Under the pieces are notes generated by a model. That model saw only the letters and a list, made by a program, of their open reading frames with translations, was not told the origin of the DNA and did no database searches. This document shows positions 17,339-26,766 of a stretch of 64,000 nt of DNA, piece after piece. The stretch's first letter is position 1. The number at the start of each line of letters is the position of its first letter. Source of the DNA: Methylobacterium sp. NEAU K (lineage in GTDB: Bacteria > Pseudomonadota > Alphaproteobacteria > Rhizobiales > Beijerinckiaceae); NCBI RefSeq assembly GCF_030700285.1, contig NZ_JAUYZJ010000001.1:62001-126000 (forward strand), written 5' to 3'. Made by a program: the position numbers and the translations under genes.

Positions 17339-17483
17339 CGACGGTGCCGGATGCGGCGCAACGCGAGCCATATCCCGGACCGTCGCGCTGCCCTCCACCC
17401 GAGCCCCTAAGGGGGCCATCCTCGTCCAGGGAGAGGAGCGGGGAGCGCGCCGATCCGCCGGGGCATCGGATACTGTCCAGATC

Positions 17484-17725
17484 CCGTCATTCCAGGCGCC
17501 CGTTCCGGGCGCCGGCAAAGATTCGACAGTCGAGGCCGGGTGCATCATGCCCCGGCCTCGCTGTTTTTCGGCATGTTGCGTCGCGATAGTGAATACGATT
17601 CGTGCTGCAGTCGCGAAGAAGTCGGCCTGAAGCTGCGGATCAAAAAATTTGACGGGCGTAATCTTTCGACTCAACTAAAGTAGACGTCATCAAGCGGCGG
17701 CAACGAACCGCGGAGGAGGCGCCGA
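17484..17725 (+). promoter_or_regulatory. family B repeat fragment and mtkA upstream region
   Basis: The first 45 bp (CCCGTCATTCCAGGCGCC to GGGCGCCGGCAAAG) are a small family B palindrome. From about 17640 the DNA turns A/T-rich (CAAAAAATTTGACG), with TTGACG at 17649-17654 as a possible -35 box; no convincing -10 at standard spacing was found. A GGAGGAGG ribosome site precedes mtkA. The 482-bp gap suggests that mtkA to mclA has its own promoter. Confidence 0.4.
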
Positions 17726-18904
17726 ATGGATGTCCACGAGTATCAGGCGAAGGAGTTGCTCGCGAGCTTCGGGGTGGCGGTCCCGAAAGGCGCCATCGCC
17801 TTCAGCCCGGATCAGGCGGTCTATGCCGCCACCGAACTTGGCGGCTCGTTCTGGGCCGTAAAGGCGCAGATCCATGCGGGCGCCCGCGGCAAGGCCGGCG
17901 GCATCAAGCTGTGCCGGACCTACAACGAGGTCCGCGACGCCGCGAAGGAGCTGCTGGGCAAGCGCCTCGTCACCCTCCAGACCGGGCCCGAGGGCAAGCC
18001 GGTGCAGCGGGTCTATGTCGAGACCGCCGACCCGTTTGAGCGCGAACTCTATCTCGGCTACGTCCTCGACCGGAAGGCCGAGCGGGTGCGCGTCATCGCC
18101 AGCCAGCGCGGCGGCATGGATATCGAGGAGATCGCCGCCAAGGAGCCCGAGGCCCTGATCCAGGTCGTGGTCGAGCCGGCGGTGGGCCTGCAGCAGTTCC
18201 AGGCCCGGGAGATCGCCTTCCAGCTCGGGCTGAACATCAAGCAGGTCTCGGCGGCGGTGAAGACCATCATGAACGCCTACCGGGCGTTCCGCGACTGCGA
18301 CGGCACGATGCTGGAGATCAACCCGCTGGTCGTCACCAAGGACGACCGGGTGCTGGCGCTCGATGCCAAGATGAGCTTCGACGACAACGCGATGTTCCGC
18401 CGGCCGGGCATCGCCGACATGCACGACCCGTCGCAGGGGGATCCCCGCGAGGCCCAGGCCGCCGAGCACAACCTCAGCTATATCGGGCTGGAGGGCGAGA
18501 TCGGCTGCATCGTCAACGGCGCCGGACTCGCCATGGCCACCATGGACATGATCAAGCACGCGGGCGGTGAGCCGGCGAACTTCTTGGATGTCGGCGGCGG
18601 CGCCTCCCCGGAGCGGGTCGCCACGGCGTTCCGGTTGGTTCTCTCGGACCGCAACGTCAAGGCGATCCTGGTCAACATCTTCGCCGGCATCAACCGCTGC
18701 GACTGGGTCGCCGAGGGCGTCATCCAGGCTGCCCGCGAGGTGAAGATCGACGTGCCGCTGGTGGTGCGCCTGGCCGGAACGAACGTCGAGGCCGGCCAGA
18801 AGATCCTGGCGGAGAGCGGGCTCGACCTGATCACCGCCGACACCCTGTCGGACGCGGCCCGCAAGGCCGTAGACGCCTGCGACGCCGCCAAGAAGAAGCG
18901 CTGA
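17726..18904 (+). CDS. mtkA: malate-CoA ligase (malate thiokinase) beta subunit
   Basis: A 392-residue ATP-grasp subunit, paralogous to succinyl-CoA synthetase beta. With MtkB it makes L-malyl-CoA from malate, ATP and CoA. The start [17 protein letters not shown] is diagnostic; [18 protein letters not shown] is the nucleotide-binding loop, [22 protein letters not shown] the Mg-binding strand and [13 protein letters not shown] the CoA/phosphate-side loop. Location between the C1 genes and mclA, rather than beside TCA genes, supports malate as substrate. Confidence 0.95.
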   Translation: MDVHEYQAKELLASFGVAVPKGAIAFSPDQAVYAATELGGSFWAVKAQIHAGARGKAGGIKLCRTYNEVRDAAKELLGKRLVTLQTGPEGKPVQRVYVETADPFERELYLGYVLDRKAERVRVIASQRGGMDIEEIAAKEPEALIQVVVEPAVGLQQFQAREIAFQLGLNIKQVSAAVKTIMNAYRAFRDCDGTMLEINPLVVTKDDRVLALDAKMSFDDNAMFRRPGIADMHDPSQGDPREAQAAEHNLSYIGLEGEIGCIVNGAGLAMATMDMIKHAGGEPANFLDVGGGASPERVATAFRLVLSDRNVKAILVNIFAGINRCDWVAEGVIQAAREVKIDVPLVVRLAGTNVEAGQKILAESGLDLITADTLSDAARKAVDACDAAKKKR

Positions 18905-18918
18905 GGAGAGACCGCGCC

Positions 18919-19809
18919 ATGAGCATCCTCATCGACGAGACCACCCCGATCATCGTCCAGGGCATCACGGGCGACAAGGGCACCTTCCACGCCAAGGAGA
19001 TGCTCGAATACGGCTCGAACGTCGTGGGCGGCGTCACCCCCGGCAAGGGCGGCCGCACCCATCTCGGCCTGCCGGTGTTCAACACCGTCAAGGAGGCGGT
19101 GGCCGCCACCGGGGCGACCACGTCGATCACCTTCGTGGCGCCCCCCTTCGCGGCGGACGCCATCATGGAGGCGGCCGATGCGGGCCTGCGGCTCGTCTGC
19201 TCGATCACCGACGGGATCCCGGCCCAGGACATGATGCGGGTGAAGCGCTACCTGATGCGCTACCCGCGGGATCGCCGCACCATGGTGGTCGGCCCGAACT
19301 GCGCCGGCATCATCTCGCCCGGCAAGGCGATGCTCGGCATCATGCCAGGCCACATCTACCTCAAGGGCAATGTCGGGGTGATCTCGCGCTCGGGCACGCT
19401 GGGCTACGAGGCCGCCTCGCAGCTCAAGGCGCTCGGCCTCGGGATCTCGACCTCTGTCGGCATCGGCGGCGACCCGATCAACGGCTCGTCGTTCCTCGAC
19501 CACCTCGCCCTGTTCGAGACCGACCCGGACACTGAGGCGGTGCTGATGATCGGCGAGATCGGCGGCCCGCAGGAGGCCGAGGCCTCGGCCTGGATCCGCG
19601 AGAACATGTCGAAGCCCGTGATCGGGTTCGTGGCCGGGCTCACGGCGCCGAAGGGACGGCGCATGGGCCATGCCGGGGCGATCATCTCGGCGGCCGGCGA
19701 CAGCGCCGCCGAGAAGGCCGAGATCATGCGCTCCTACGGCCTCACCGTCGCGCCCGATCCGGGCTCCTTCGGCCAGACCGTAGCCGATGTTCTGGCCCGA
19801 GCGGCGTAG
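18919..19809 (+). CDS. mtkB: malate-CoA ligase (malate thiokinase) alpha subunit
   Basis: A 296-residue CoA-binding subunit. An N-terminal Rossmann domain binds CoA (IVQGITGDKGTFHAKEMLEYG, where sucD-type enzymes are alike), and the phosphohistidine loop is GRRMGHAGAIISAAGDSAAEK near residue 250. VGPNCAGIISPG and SVGIGGDPINGSSFLD complete the family pattern. It starts 14 bp after mtkA with a GGAGAG site; the two subunits form the active complex. Confidence 0.95.
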   Translation: MSILIDETTPIIVQGITGDKGTFHAKEMLEYGSNVVGGVTPGKGGRTHLGLPVFNTVKEAVAATGATTSITFVAPPFAADAIMEAADAGLRLVCSITDGIPAQDMMRVKRYLMRYPRDRRTMVVGPNCAGIISPGKAMLGIMPGHIYLKGNVGVISRSGTLGYEAASQLKALGLGISTSVGIGGDPINGSSFLDHLALFETDPDTEAVLMIGEIGGPQEAEASAWIRENMSKPVIGFVAGLTAPKGRRMGHAGAIISAAGDSAAEKAEIMRSYGLTVAPDPGSFGQTVADVLARAA

Positions 19810-19817
19810 GTTCCTAA

Positions 19818-19871
19818 CCCTCCCCCCCTCTGCGGGGGAGGGTGCCCCGCGGATGCGGGGCGGGAGAAGGG
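19818..19871. repeat. dispersed hairpin repeat, family A (copy 2)
   Basis: Two adjoining stem-loops, CCCTCCCC-CCCTCTGC-GGGGGAGGG and GCCCCGC-GGAT-GCGGGGC, lie 9 bp after the mtkB stop and before ppc. They match copy 1 at 17277. They may tune read-through from mtkAB into ppc-mclA. Confidence 0.6.
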
Positions 19872-20030
19872 CGGCGCGACGATGCAGGATCTCGCTCCCG
19901 CCGCGACCTATCCGGAACCGGCGCTCCTCTCCCAACCCCTGCTGACGCACGGGCCACCCTCCCCCGCCGCCGGAGGGAGGGCTCGCGTCGCGCCGACCGT
20001 TGAAAAAACCGTGCGCCACGAGGTGGCTCG

Positions 20031-22781
20031 ATGACCCGTACCCTGCACGTCTCGCCCGGCCTCGCCGAGGCCACCGCCTTCGCGCCGCCGGTGATCACCG
20101 GCACCTCCGCGGAACAGGCCCTCCACATCCTGTTCCAGGCTCTGCTCGACGTGGCCCGCCGCCACGACCCCGATCTCGAGGCGGTGCTGCACGGCACCGC
20201 CGACATCTCGCGCTTCTCGCCGCAGATGCTCGCCCGGGCTCTCCAGGTGCAGGGCATCTGGTTCCAGCTGATCTCCATCGCCGAGCAGAACGCCGCGATG
20301 CGCCGCCGCCGCCACGTGGAGCGCACGGAAGGGCGCGCCGCGCTCGGCGGATCCTTCGCCAAGGTCTTCGCGGACGCCCGCGCCCAGGGCGTCCCCGCGG
20401 AGAAGATCCAGGCGCTCCTGAGCGACCTGCGCATCCGGCCGACGCTCACCGCGCACCCCACCGAGGGCAAGCGGGTGACGGTCCTGGAAAAGTTCCGGCG
20501 CATCTACCTGGTGCTGCGCGAGCTGGAGATGCCGCGCTGGACCGACCGCGAGCGCAACGGGCTCATGAACGAGCTGCGCGACCAGATCGAACTGGTCTGG
20601 ATGACGGGCGAACTGCACCTGGAGAAGGCCACGGTCGAGCGCGAAGTCGCCTGGGGCCTGCACTTCTTCGACGAGACCCTGTTCGAGATGCTGCCCGAGA
20701 CCATGGACACCCTGGAGGAGTCCCTGGCCGAGGCGTATCCCGGCGCGGACTTCCAGGTGCCGCCGTTCTTCCAGTTCGGCTCGTGGATCGGCGGCGACCG
20801 GGACGGCAATCCCTACGTCACGGCCGCGGTCACCCGGCAGACCCTGCACCGCAACGCGCTCGCCTCGCTCACGCGCTACCGCGACGGCGTGCGCGAGCTC
20901 GGCCGGACTCTCTCGCTGACAGAGCGCTCCCTGCCGCTGCCGGAGGGGTTCCGCCAGGAACTCGACCGGCAGCTCGCCGAGAGCGGACAGTCCCGGGCCA
21001 TCACCCGGCGCAATCCCGGCGAGCCGTACCGCCAGTACCTCTCCTGCGTCCTGCGCAAGATCGAGGCGACCATCGCCCGCAACGAGGGGCAGCATCCCTC
21101 CGGCCCCGACTACGCCAGCGCCGACGGCCTGATCGAGGACCTGCGCGTCCTCGAGCGCGGGCTTGCGGATGCCAAGTGCGGGGCGCTCGGCCGCGACCTC
21201 GTCCGCCCGGTCCGGCGCATGGTCGAGATCTTCCGGTTCTCCACGGTCCGGCTGGACCTGCGCGAGAACACCACCCGGACCACCGATACGCTGCAGGCGC
21301 TCTGGCACCAGCGCAACGGCGAGGCCGAGCCTCCCGCTCTCGGCTCGGCCGCATGGCGGCACTGGCTCGAGGCGGAGCTCGCTCGGCCCCGGGACCCGGA
21401 CCGCTCCTTCGAGAACCTGCCCGACGCCGCTCGCGAGACCCTGGCGACCTTCGCGCTCGTCGCCGAGATGCGCGAGGCTCTCGACCGGGAGGCGTTCGGC
21501 GCCTTCATCCTGTCGATGACCCGCTCGGTGGAGGACGTGCTCGGCGCCTACCTGCTCGCCAAGGAGGCCGGGGTGTTCCTCGACGCGGCCGGCACCGAGA
21601 TCTGCCCGCTGCCGATCGTACCCCTGTTCGAGACCATCGACGACCTGCGGGCCGCCCCGGCGATCATGCGGGCGCTGCTCGCCGTGCCGGTGGTGCGCCG
21701 CTCCACCCGCTGGCAGGGCGGCGTGCAGGAGGTGATGATCGGCTACTCCGACTCCAACAAGGATGGCGGCTTCATCGCCGCCAACTGGGAGCTGTACAAG
21801 GCGCAGAGCAAGCTGACCCGCCTCGGCGAGGAGCTGGGTGTCGGCATCGCCTTCTTCCACGGGCGCGGCGGCTCGGTGAGCCGGGGCGGCGTGCCGACCC
21901 ACCGGGGCATCATGGCCCAGCCGCCGGGCTCGATCCGCGGCCGGTTCCGCACCACCGAGCAGGGCGAGGTCGTCTCGTTCAAATACGCCAACCGCGGGAC
22001 CGCCGCCTACCAGATGGAGCTGCTGGCGGCCTCGGTGTTCGAGCACGCGCTGGCGGGCGACGGCGAGCGGGCGGGCGCCGGCCACGACGACGCCCTTGAG
22101 GCGCTGGCCGGTGCCTCGCGGGCGGCCTACGTCCAGTTCCTCCAGACCGACGGCCTCGTCGACTATTTCCAGGCCGCCAGCCCCCTCGATGAGATCGCGC
22201 TCCTGAACATCGGCTCGCGTCCCGCCCGGCGATTCGGTGCCCGCTCGCTCTCTGACCTGCGGGCGATCCCCTGGGTGTTCGCGTGGTCTCAGAACCGGCA
22301 CGTGATCACCGGCTGGTACGGGGTGGGTTCGGGCCTGGCGAGCTTCGTCGACGTGCGGGGCCGGGAGGGCGAGGCGACCCTGCGCCGCCTGTTCCACGAG
22401 TCCCGCGTGCTGCGCCTCGTCCTCGACGAGGTCGAGAAGACCCTGATGATGGTCGATCTCGACATCGCCCGCGCCTATGCCGGCCTCGTCCCCGACAGCG
22501 CCGTCCGCGAGCGGATCTTTTCGCTGATCGAAGCCGAGTACGCGTTGACCCGCGAGATGGTGCTGCGGGTGAGCGGCGGCTCGGACCTCGCTGAGCGCTT
22601 TCCCCTGTTCCGCGACCGGCTGAAAGGCCGGCTCCCGACCATCAACCAGGTCGGACGTGAGCAGGTGGAACTGCTCGCGCGCTATCGCGCCGAGACCGAC
22701 GAGGACAGGCGGGAGGAGGTCAAGTCGGCCCTGCTCCTGTCGATCAACTGCATCGCGGTCGGCTTCGGCGCGACCGGATGA
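20031..22781 (+). CDS. ppc: phosphoenolpyruvate carboxylase
   Basis: A 916-residue PEP carboxylase that adds bicarbonate to PEP to give oxaloacetate, the carboxylation step of the serine cycle. The first catalytic His is in LTAHPTEGKR near residue 141, the PEP-binding block is GSWIGGDRDGNP, the second catalytic segment VMIGYSDSNKDGG near 570, and the Arg-rich loop FFHGRGGSVSRGGVPTHRG near 610. The C-terminus ends in a family-like NCIAVGFGATG. The acetyl-CoA sensitivity expected of some homologues cannot be judged. Confidence 0.95.
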   Translation: MTRTLHVSPGLAEATAFAPPVITGTSAEQALHILFQALLDVARRHDPDLEAVLHGTADISRFSPQMLARALQVQGIWFQLISIAEQNAAMRRRRHVERTEGRAALGGSFAKVFADARAQGVPAEKIQALLSDLRIRPTLTAHPTEGKRVTVLEKFRRIYLVLRELEMPRWTDRERNGLMNELRDQIELVWMTGELHLEKATVEREVAWGLHFFDETLFEMLPETMDTLEESLAEAYPGADFQVPPFFQFGSWIGGDRDGNPYVTAAVTRQTLHRNALASLTRYRDGVRELGRTLSLTERSLPLPEGFRQELDRQLAESGQSRAITRRNPGEPYRQYLSCVLRKIEATIARNEGQHPSGPDYASADGLIEDLRVLERGLADAKCGALGRDLVRPVRRMVEIFRFSTVRLDLRENTTRTTDTLQALWHQRNGEAEPPALGSAAWRHWLEAELARPRDPDRSFENLPDAARETLATFALVAEMREALDREAFGAFILSMTRSVEDVLGAYLLAKEAGVFLDAAGTEICPLPIVPLFETIDDLRAAPAIMRALLAVPVVRRSTRWQGGVQEVMIGYSDSNKDGGFIAANWELYKAQSKLTRLGEELGVGIAFFHGRGGSVSRGGVPTHRGIMAQPPGSIRGRFRTTEQGEVVSFKYANRGTAAYQMELLAASVFEHALAGDGERAGAGHDDALEALAGASRAAYVQFLQTDGLVDYFQAASPLDEIALLNIGSRPARRFGARSLSDLRAIPWVFAWSQNRHVITGWYGVGSGLASFVDVRGREGEATLRRLFHESRVLRLVLDEVEKTLMMVDLDIARAYAGLVPDSAVRERIFSLIEAEYALTREMVLRVSGGSDLAERFPLFRDRLKGRLPTINQVGREQVELLARYRAETDEDRREEVKSALLLSINCIAVGFGATG

Positions 22782-22796
22782 GGGGCTGAAACGCAC

Positions 22797-22822
22797 CTTC
22801 CTCCCCGCAAGGGGGAGGGGAA
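22797..22822. repeat. short hairpin related to family A (copy 3)
   Basis: CTTCCTCCCC-GCAA-GGGGGAGGGG forms a stem with a tetraloop, 15 bp after the ppc stop. It resembles the first stem of the copies at 17277 and 19818 but lacks the second stem. Confidence 0.45.
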
Positions 22823-22964
22823 AGCCGCCGAGGGACGAAAGGGCCAAGGGGAAAGCCCTCGCCGCTCTGTCGGCCGCCCATACAGGCCCCATGTTGTTAC
22901 CGGAAGGTTGGGCATCCAAGCTCGCCGACGGCACCAGAACCGTTACCAGGAGAGAGAAACACCG

Positions 22965-23936
22965 ATGAGCTTCACCCTGATCCAGCAGGCCAAGCCGCGC
23001 CTGCACCGCTCCGAGCTCGCCGTCCCGGGCTCCAACCCGACCTTCATGGAGAAATCGGCCCAGTCCGCAGCCGACGTCATCTTCCTCGATCTCGAGGACG
23101 CGGTCGCCCCCGACGACAAGGAGAAGGCCCGCACCAACATCATCCAGGCGCTCAACGACCTGGATTGGGGCAACAAGACCATGATGATCCGCATCAACGG
23201 TCTCGACACCCACTACATGTACCGTGACGTGGTCGACATCGTCGAAGCCTGCCCGCGCCTCGACATGATCCTGATCCCGAAGGTGGGCGTGCCGGCGGAC
23301 GTCTACGCCATCGACGTGCTGGTCACCCAGATCGAGCAGGCCAAGAAGCGCGAGAAGGCGATCGGCTTCGAGGTGCTGATCGAGACCGCGCTGGGCATGG
23401 CCAATGTCGAGGCGATCGCCCAGTCGTCGAAGCGCCTGGAGGCGATGTCCTTCGGCGTGGCCGATTACGCCGCCTCGACCCGCGCCCGCTCCACGGTGAT
23501 CGGCGGCGTGAACCCCGACTTCTCGGTGCTCACCGACAAGGACGAGGCCGGCAACCGCCAGACCCATTGGCAGGACCCGTGGCTCTTCGCCCAGAACCGC
23601 ATGCTGGTGGCCTGCCGCGCCTACGGCCTGCGGCCGATCGACGGCCCGTTCGGCGACTTCTCGGATCCGGACGGCTACACCTCGGCGGCCAAGCGCTGCG
23701 CGGCGCTCGGCTTCGAGGGCAAGTGGGCGATCCACCCGAGCCAGATCGAACTCGCCAACCAGGTCTTCACCCCCTCGGAGGCCGAGGTGACCAAGGCCCG
23801 CCGGATCCTGGAAGCCATGGAAGAGGCCGCCAAGGCCGGCCGCGGCGCCGTCTCCCTGGACGGGCGCCTCATCGACATCGCCTCGATCCGCATGGCCGAG
23901 GCCCTGATCGAGAAGGCGAACGCCATGAAGGCGTGA
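22965..23936 (+). CDS. mclA: L-malyl-CoA / beta-methylmalyl-CoA lyase
   Basis: A 323-residue HpcH/HpaI-citrate lyase beta family enzyme cleaving malyl-CoA to glyoxylate and acetyl-CoA, which regenerates the acceptor for Sga; in Methylobacterium the same protein also acts in the ethylmalonyl-CoA pathway. Mg/CoA-site blocks are visible: RSELAVPGSNPTFMEK, VIFLDLEDAVAPDDKEKAR, LDMILIPKVGVPADVYAID, GFEVLIETALGMANVEAI and GKWAIHPSQIELANQVF. ATG at 22965 has an AGGAGAG site. It is the last gene of the cluster. Confidence 0.96.
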   Translation: MSFTLIQQAKPRLHRSELAVPGSNPTFMEKSAQSAADVIFLDLEDAVAPDDKEKARTNIIQALNDLDWGNKTMMIRINGLDTHYMYRDVVDIVEACPRLDMILIPKVGVPADVYAIDVLVTQIEQAKKREKAIGFEVLIETALGMANVEAIAQSSKRLEAMSFGVADYAASTRARSTVIGGVNPDFSVLTDKDEAGNRQTHWQDPWLFAQNRMLVACRAYGLRPIDGPFGDFSDPDGYTSAAKRCAALGFEGKWAIHPSQIELANQVFTPSEAEVTKARRILEAMEEAAKAGRGAVSLDGRLIDIASIRMAEALIEKANAMKA

Positions 23937-23944
23937 GGGTCATC

Positions 23945-23974
23945 CTCGCCCGTCTCCTCGCGGGGACGGGCGAG
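23945..23974 (+). terminator. strong hairpin ending the serine-cycle cluster
   Basis: CTCGCCCGTC (23945-23954) pairs perfectly with GACGGGCGAG (23965-23974); three further pairs leave a TCGC tetraloop. It begins 9 bp after the mclA stop, is not followed by a T run, and separates the cluster from the convergent glycosyltransferase operon. Confidence 0.6.
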
Positions 23975-24031
23975 CCATGTTCGCGTCGCGGCTCAGATGA
24001 TCGACCGCGACGCACTCCGTTCACGGCAACG

Positions 24032-24883
24032 TTAGAACGGCCGCGCGTCCGGCAACCGGGCGGCGGTCATCTCGGCCGGTGTCGGATCGCGGTGGACCAC
24101 GATCCCGTTCGACCGGTCAGCGTCGATCAGGCCGAGGCGAGCGAACCCGTCGAGCCATCCATCCATCGGCCAGAATCCGTGGCGGGCATGGAAACGCGCG
24201 GCGTTGGCGACGATGTCGCGGAAGTGCTGCAGCGGCGGCTCGTAGCCCGGATGATGCTGGTGGTAGGCCCGCGGGCCGCCGAGGAACAGGATCGGCACGC
24301 CGGCCGTGTCCGCCCGAAAGGCGAGATCGGTGTCCTCCGCCCCGTATCCCGAGAAGGCCTCGTCGAAGCCGCCGAGCCGGTCGTAGGTCGCGGCACGCAC
24401 CGCGAAGGCCAGCGACCAGAACAGGCCGGGTTGCGGCGCCGGCGCCACCGCGCCGGGAGGCGGGAAGGCGCGCACCGGGTGCGGCTCTCCGAGACGGTCC
24501 AGGTCGGCCTCGCGCCAGCCATCCGTCACCGCGCCGGCCGGGAGGTAGCCGATCTCGCAGCAGATCAGGCCGTCGTGGTCTGCGACTGCCCGCGACAGGC
24601 CGGCGACGAGGCCGGACGAGGGTATGCAGTCCACGTCGAGGAAGACCAGCGTGTCGGCCCGGGCCGCCCGGCGCCCGGCATTGCGCGCCGCCGCGAGCGG
24701 CAGGCCGGCCTGCGGGAACGGGATGCGCGCGACCGGGAAGGGCAGGTCCGGCAGGGGGCCGTCGTCGTCGCCGATCTCGACGACGATGCAGGCGTCGGGG
24801 GGCGTGCCGCGCCCGAGGCCCTCGAGCAGCCGGGCGAGATGCGCGCCCCGCCCTTTGTTGAGGGTGATGACCGCGGTGCTCAC
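24032..24883 (-). CDS. family 2 glycosyltransferase, last gene of PIG-L/NodS-like operon
   Basis: A 283-residue GT-A enzyme. The donor-binding region includes VITLNKGRGAHLARLLEGL, the DxD-type metal motif is FLDVDCIP near residue 85, and GGFDEAFSGYGAEDTDLAFRA is the ED catalytic motif of the galactosyl/N-acetylgalactosaminyl-type C-terminal domain. The GTG start overlaps the stop of the methyltransferase gene by 4 bp (GTGA). The acceptor is unknown; the context suggests a small glycan or glycolipid. Confidence 0.85.
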   Translation of the reverse strand: MSTAVITLNKGRGAHLARLLEGLGRGTPPDACIVVEIGDDDGPLPDLPFPVARIPFPQAGLPLAAARNAGRRAARADTLVFLDVDCIPSSGLVAGLSRAVADHDGLICCEIGYLPAGAVTDGWREADLDRLGEPHPVRAFPPPGAVAPAPQPGLFWSLAFAVRAATYDRLGGFDEAFSGYGAEDTDLAFRADTAGVPILFLGGPRAYHQHHPGYEPPLQHFRDIVANAARFHARHGFWPMDGWLDGFARLGLIDADRSNGIVVHRDPTPAEMTAARLPDARPF

Positions 24884-25473
24884 GAGCCGGTCCCGGTGCG
24901 CAGCACGTCGATCCGGTAGCTCTCGGTCCGCGACTGGTGCAGCACGCCCGCGAACGAGGCGGCCTGCGCGATGAAGCTCTCGGCGGCCCCGTCGCCCGAT
25001 TGCGGGAAGTCGGTCTCCCCGAGCCAATGTACCAGCACCAGATCGCCGCTGAGCTCGGTGGCGCCGCCGACGCGGCGGACCAGGTCTGCGAGGTCCGGCG
25101 GCGCGAGAAAATACAGGAACTCGGACAGCACGATCAGGTCGAACCGGCCTTCCGGCCAGTCGGCCGGCACGGCGCCCTGCCGGATCTCCACCGTCGGCCG
25201 GTCGGCGCAGCGGGCGCGGGCGGCCTCCACCGCCTTCGGAACCGGATCGCTCGCCAGGAGCCGGTCGCACCGCTCGGATAGGGCGCGGGTGAACACGCCG
25301 ATCGCGCAGGCCGGCTCGAAGGCGGCGCGGTAGCGTTCCCGGGGCAGGCAGGCCAGCGTCGCCGCGTATTTGTCGCGCTCGTAGGCGGATGTGGCGAAGT
25401 GCCAGGGATCCGGGTCGCTGGCATAGATGCCGGCGAAGTAGTCGCCCGGCATAGTCTGCGTGTGCCGGCTCAT
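24880..25473 (-). CDS. NodS-like SAM-dependent methyltransferase
   Basis: A 197-residue class I methyltransferase of the nodulation protein S group. The opening DYFAGIYASDPDPWHFATSAYERDKYAATLACLP is the NodS signature region, the SAM-binding loop is AFEPACAIGVFTRALSERC (a variant lacking the usual GxG, as in NodS), and FDLIVLSEFLYFLAP is motif IV. NodS methylates the nitrogen of a deacetylated chitin end. It overlaps both neighbours by 4 bp, so the deacetylase, methyltransferase and glycosyltransferase are tightly co-translated. Confidence 0.85.
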   Translation of the reverse strand: MSRHTQTMPGDYFAGIYASDPDPWHFATSAYERDKYAATLACLPRERYRAAFEPACAIGVFTRALSERCDRLLASDPVPKAVEAARARCADRPTVEIRQGAVPADWPEGRFDLIVLSEFLYFLAPPDLADLVRRVGGATELSGDLVLVHWLGETDFPQSGDGAAESFIAQAASFAGVLHQSRTESYRIDVLRTGTGS

Positions 25474-26207
25474 GCGGTGACCGCGACGAAACGCTCGTAG
25501 GGGCCGCAGAGCCGCGCGATCATCGCGGGCTCCAGGCGGAAGCCCTGGGGGTCGTCCGAGATCAGGTCTGTGGTCTGCGATTCGTGCGCGGCGACTGCCC
25601 TGGCCTTGGTCTCGCGGTACGCGGAGACGTCGAGGCGCAGGCCCGCGGGCGCGGGCCCGACCTCCGTCTCCGAGGGCAGGGTCCAGCCCCAGACCGGGTA
25701 CTCGTAGACCGTCACACCCGGCATGTGCGGACGGGCCAGACCGACGATCGCGGCGGCGGCCTTGTGGTCGCAATGGGGATCGTGCCGCCAGGTCACGAAC
25801 ACCGCGCCGGCGCCGCAATCGGCGGCCGCCTGCGCCACCGCGCGCGCGGCCGCCTCGGCCGCCGGCCCTTCGCTCGGCACATGCGCGTCAGGTAGGCGCA
25901 GGAAGGTGACGTCGTCGGCCATGAGGCCGAGGATCGCCACCGCCCGGAGCGTCTCCGTCTCGCGCAGGATACGCAGCCTGTCGGGTGGATACAGGCGGGA
26001 ATGGGTGTGCGAGCCGCAGCCGTCGCTGACCACAACGAGGTGGACGGGCCGGCCGGCAGCGCGCGCCGCTGCGATCAGGCCGCCGCAGCCCAGGCTCTCG
26101 TCGTCGGGATGGGGGGCGACGACCACGAGGCCGCCGCTCGCCACCAGCGCGTCGAGGCGCGCGATCGGAAGCGCGTCGGCCGCCGCGAGGAAAGCCTCGG
26201 CTCGCAT
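25470..26207 (-). CDS. PIG-L family N-acetylglucosaminyl deacetylase
   Basis: A 245-residue LmbE/PIG-L zinc hydrolase. The metal-binding motif HPDDES (in VVVAPHPDDESLGCGGLIAAA) sits near residue 35, and the third ligand is in WRHDPHCDHKAAA. Members remove acetyl groups from N-acetylglucosamine-containing compounds. Its stop overlaps the start of the NodS-like gene (ATGA). I start at the ATG at 26207, with GGCGGAG upstream; a TTG at 26243 is possible. In other Rhizobiales an acyl-CoA dehydrogenase often precedes this trio; none is visible here. Confidence 0.87.
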   Translation of the reverse strand: MRAEAFLAAADALPIARLDALVASGGLVVVAPHPDDESLGCGGLIAAARAAGRPVHLVVVSDGCGSHTHSRLYPPDRLRILRETETLRAVAILGLMADDVTFLRLPDAHVPSEGPAAEAAARAVAQAAADCGAGAVFVTWRHDPHCDHKAAAAIVGLARPHMPGVTVYEYPVWGWTLPSETEVGPAPAGLRLDVSAYRETKARAVAAHESQTTDLISDDPQGFRLEPAMIARLCGPYERFVAVTA

Positions 26208-26392
26208 CAGCGTGGCTCCGCCGAGGCTGCGAAGGGCGTGCAACGCGCACCGTTCCGAGATTGGCTATTGACGAGATCGGTCACGGATCGCTCCTGAGCG
26301 GGTCGAGCCCCCGGGCTATCGGCCATGGCGGCTGAACGCGTCATGAGCAGCGCTCCCGCGGGCGACGGAGCGGTCCGCAGCCGGACGATCCG

Positions 26393-26716
26393 TTAGCGGT
26401 CATTCTCGGTGGTCAGCGCATCGGGTCGGACCCCCTCGTCGGTCTCCCGCCGGGCCGCGAGGTGCACGCCGGGACTTTGCCCGTCGTCGAAGACCGCGCC
26501 GGCCGCACACAGCGCGCTGCGCAGGGCCTCGATCTGTCCGCTCGGCGGGTCGCCATAGCCGCCCTCGAATTCGCGCACGAACCGCTCATCGAGGCCGACC
26601 TTGGCGGCGAGGTCCGCCTCGGACCATCCGAGCAACCCGCGTGCGCCGCGTGACTGCGCCGGGCTCATCGACGGTACGCTCGCCCCGGTCTGGCCGCCCT
26701 CGTCCGATCCTGCCAC
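26393..26716 (-). CDS. XRE-type helix-turn-helix regulator
   Basis: A 107-residue DNA-binding protein. The helix-turn-helix (SPAQSRGARGLLGWSEADLAAKVGL followed by FVREFEGG) is followed by the short tail IEALRSALCAAGAVFDDG...GVHL, a pattern frequent in small alphaproteobacterial regulators where the tail is LRxALExAGVxFxxxxxxGVRL. GTG at 26716 is chosen because a GGGAGGA site precedes it; the frame upstream has poor coding character. Target unknown, possibly itself and the divergent META-domain gene. Confidence 0.8.
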   Translation of the reverse strand: MAGSDEGGQTGASVPSMSPAQSRGARGLLGWSEADLAAKVGLDERFVREFEGGYGDPPSGQIEALRSALCAAGAVFDDGQSPGVHLAARRETDEGVRPDALTTENDR

Positions 26717-26743
26717 GTCGTCCTCCCATGCGCGATCATCACC

Positions 26744-26766
26744 AACGATATCTGCCGCCGATCGTT
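26744..26766. promoter_or_regulatory. possible operator of the XRE regulator
   Basis: AACGAT (26744-26749) and ATCGTT (26761-26766) form an inverted repeat with an 11-bp spacer, 27 bp upstream of the regulator start and inside the divergent intergenic region. This is suggestive only, as six-base arms occur by chance. Confidence 0.25.

Noticed and set aside
19908..23735. 1275-residue minus-strand frame across ppc and mclA
   Set aside because: It runs antisense to two recognised serine-cycle enzymes, has shadow-type composition, and no motif or signal.
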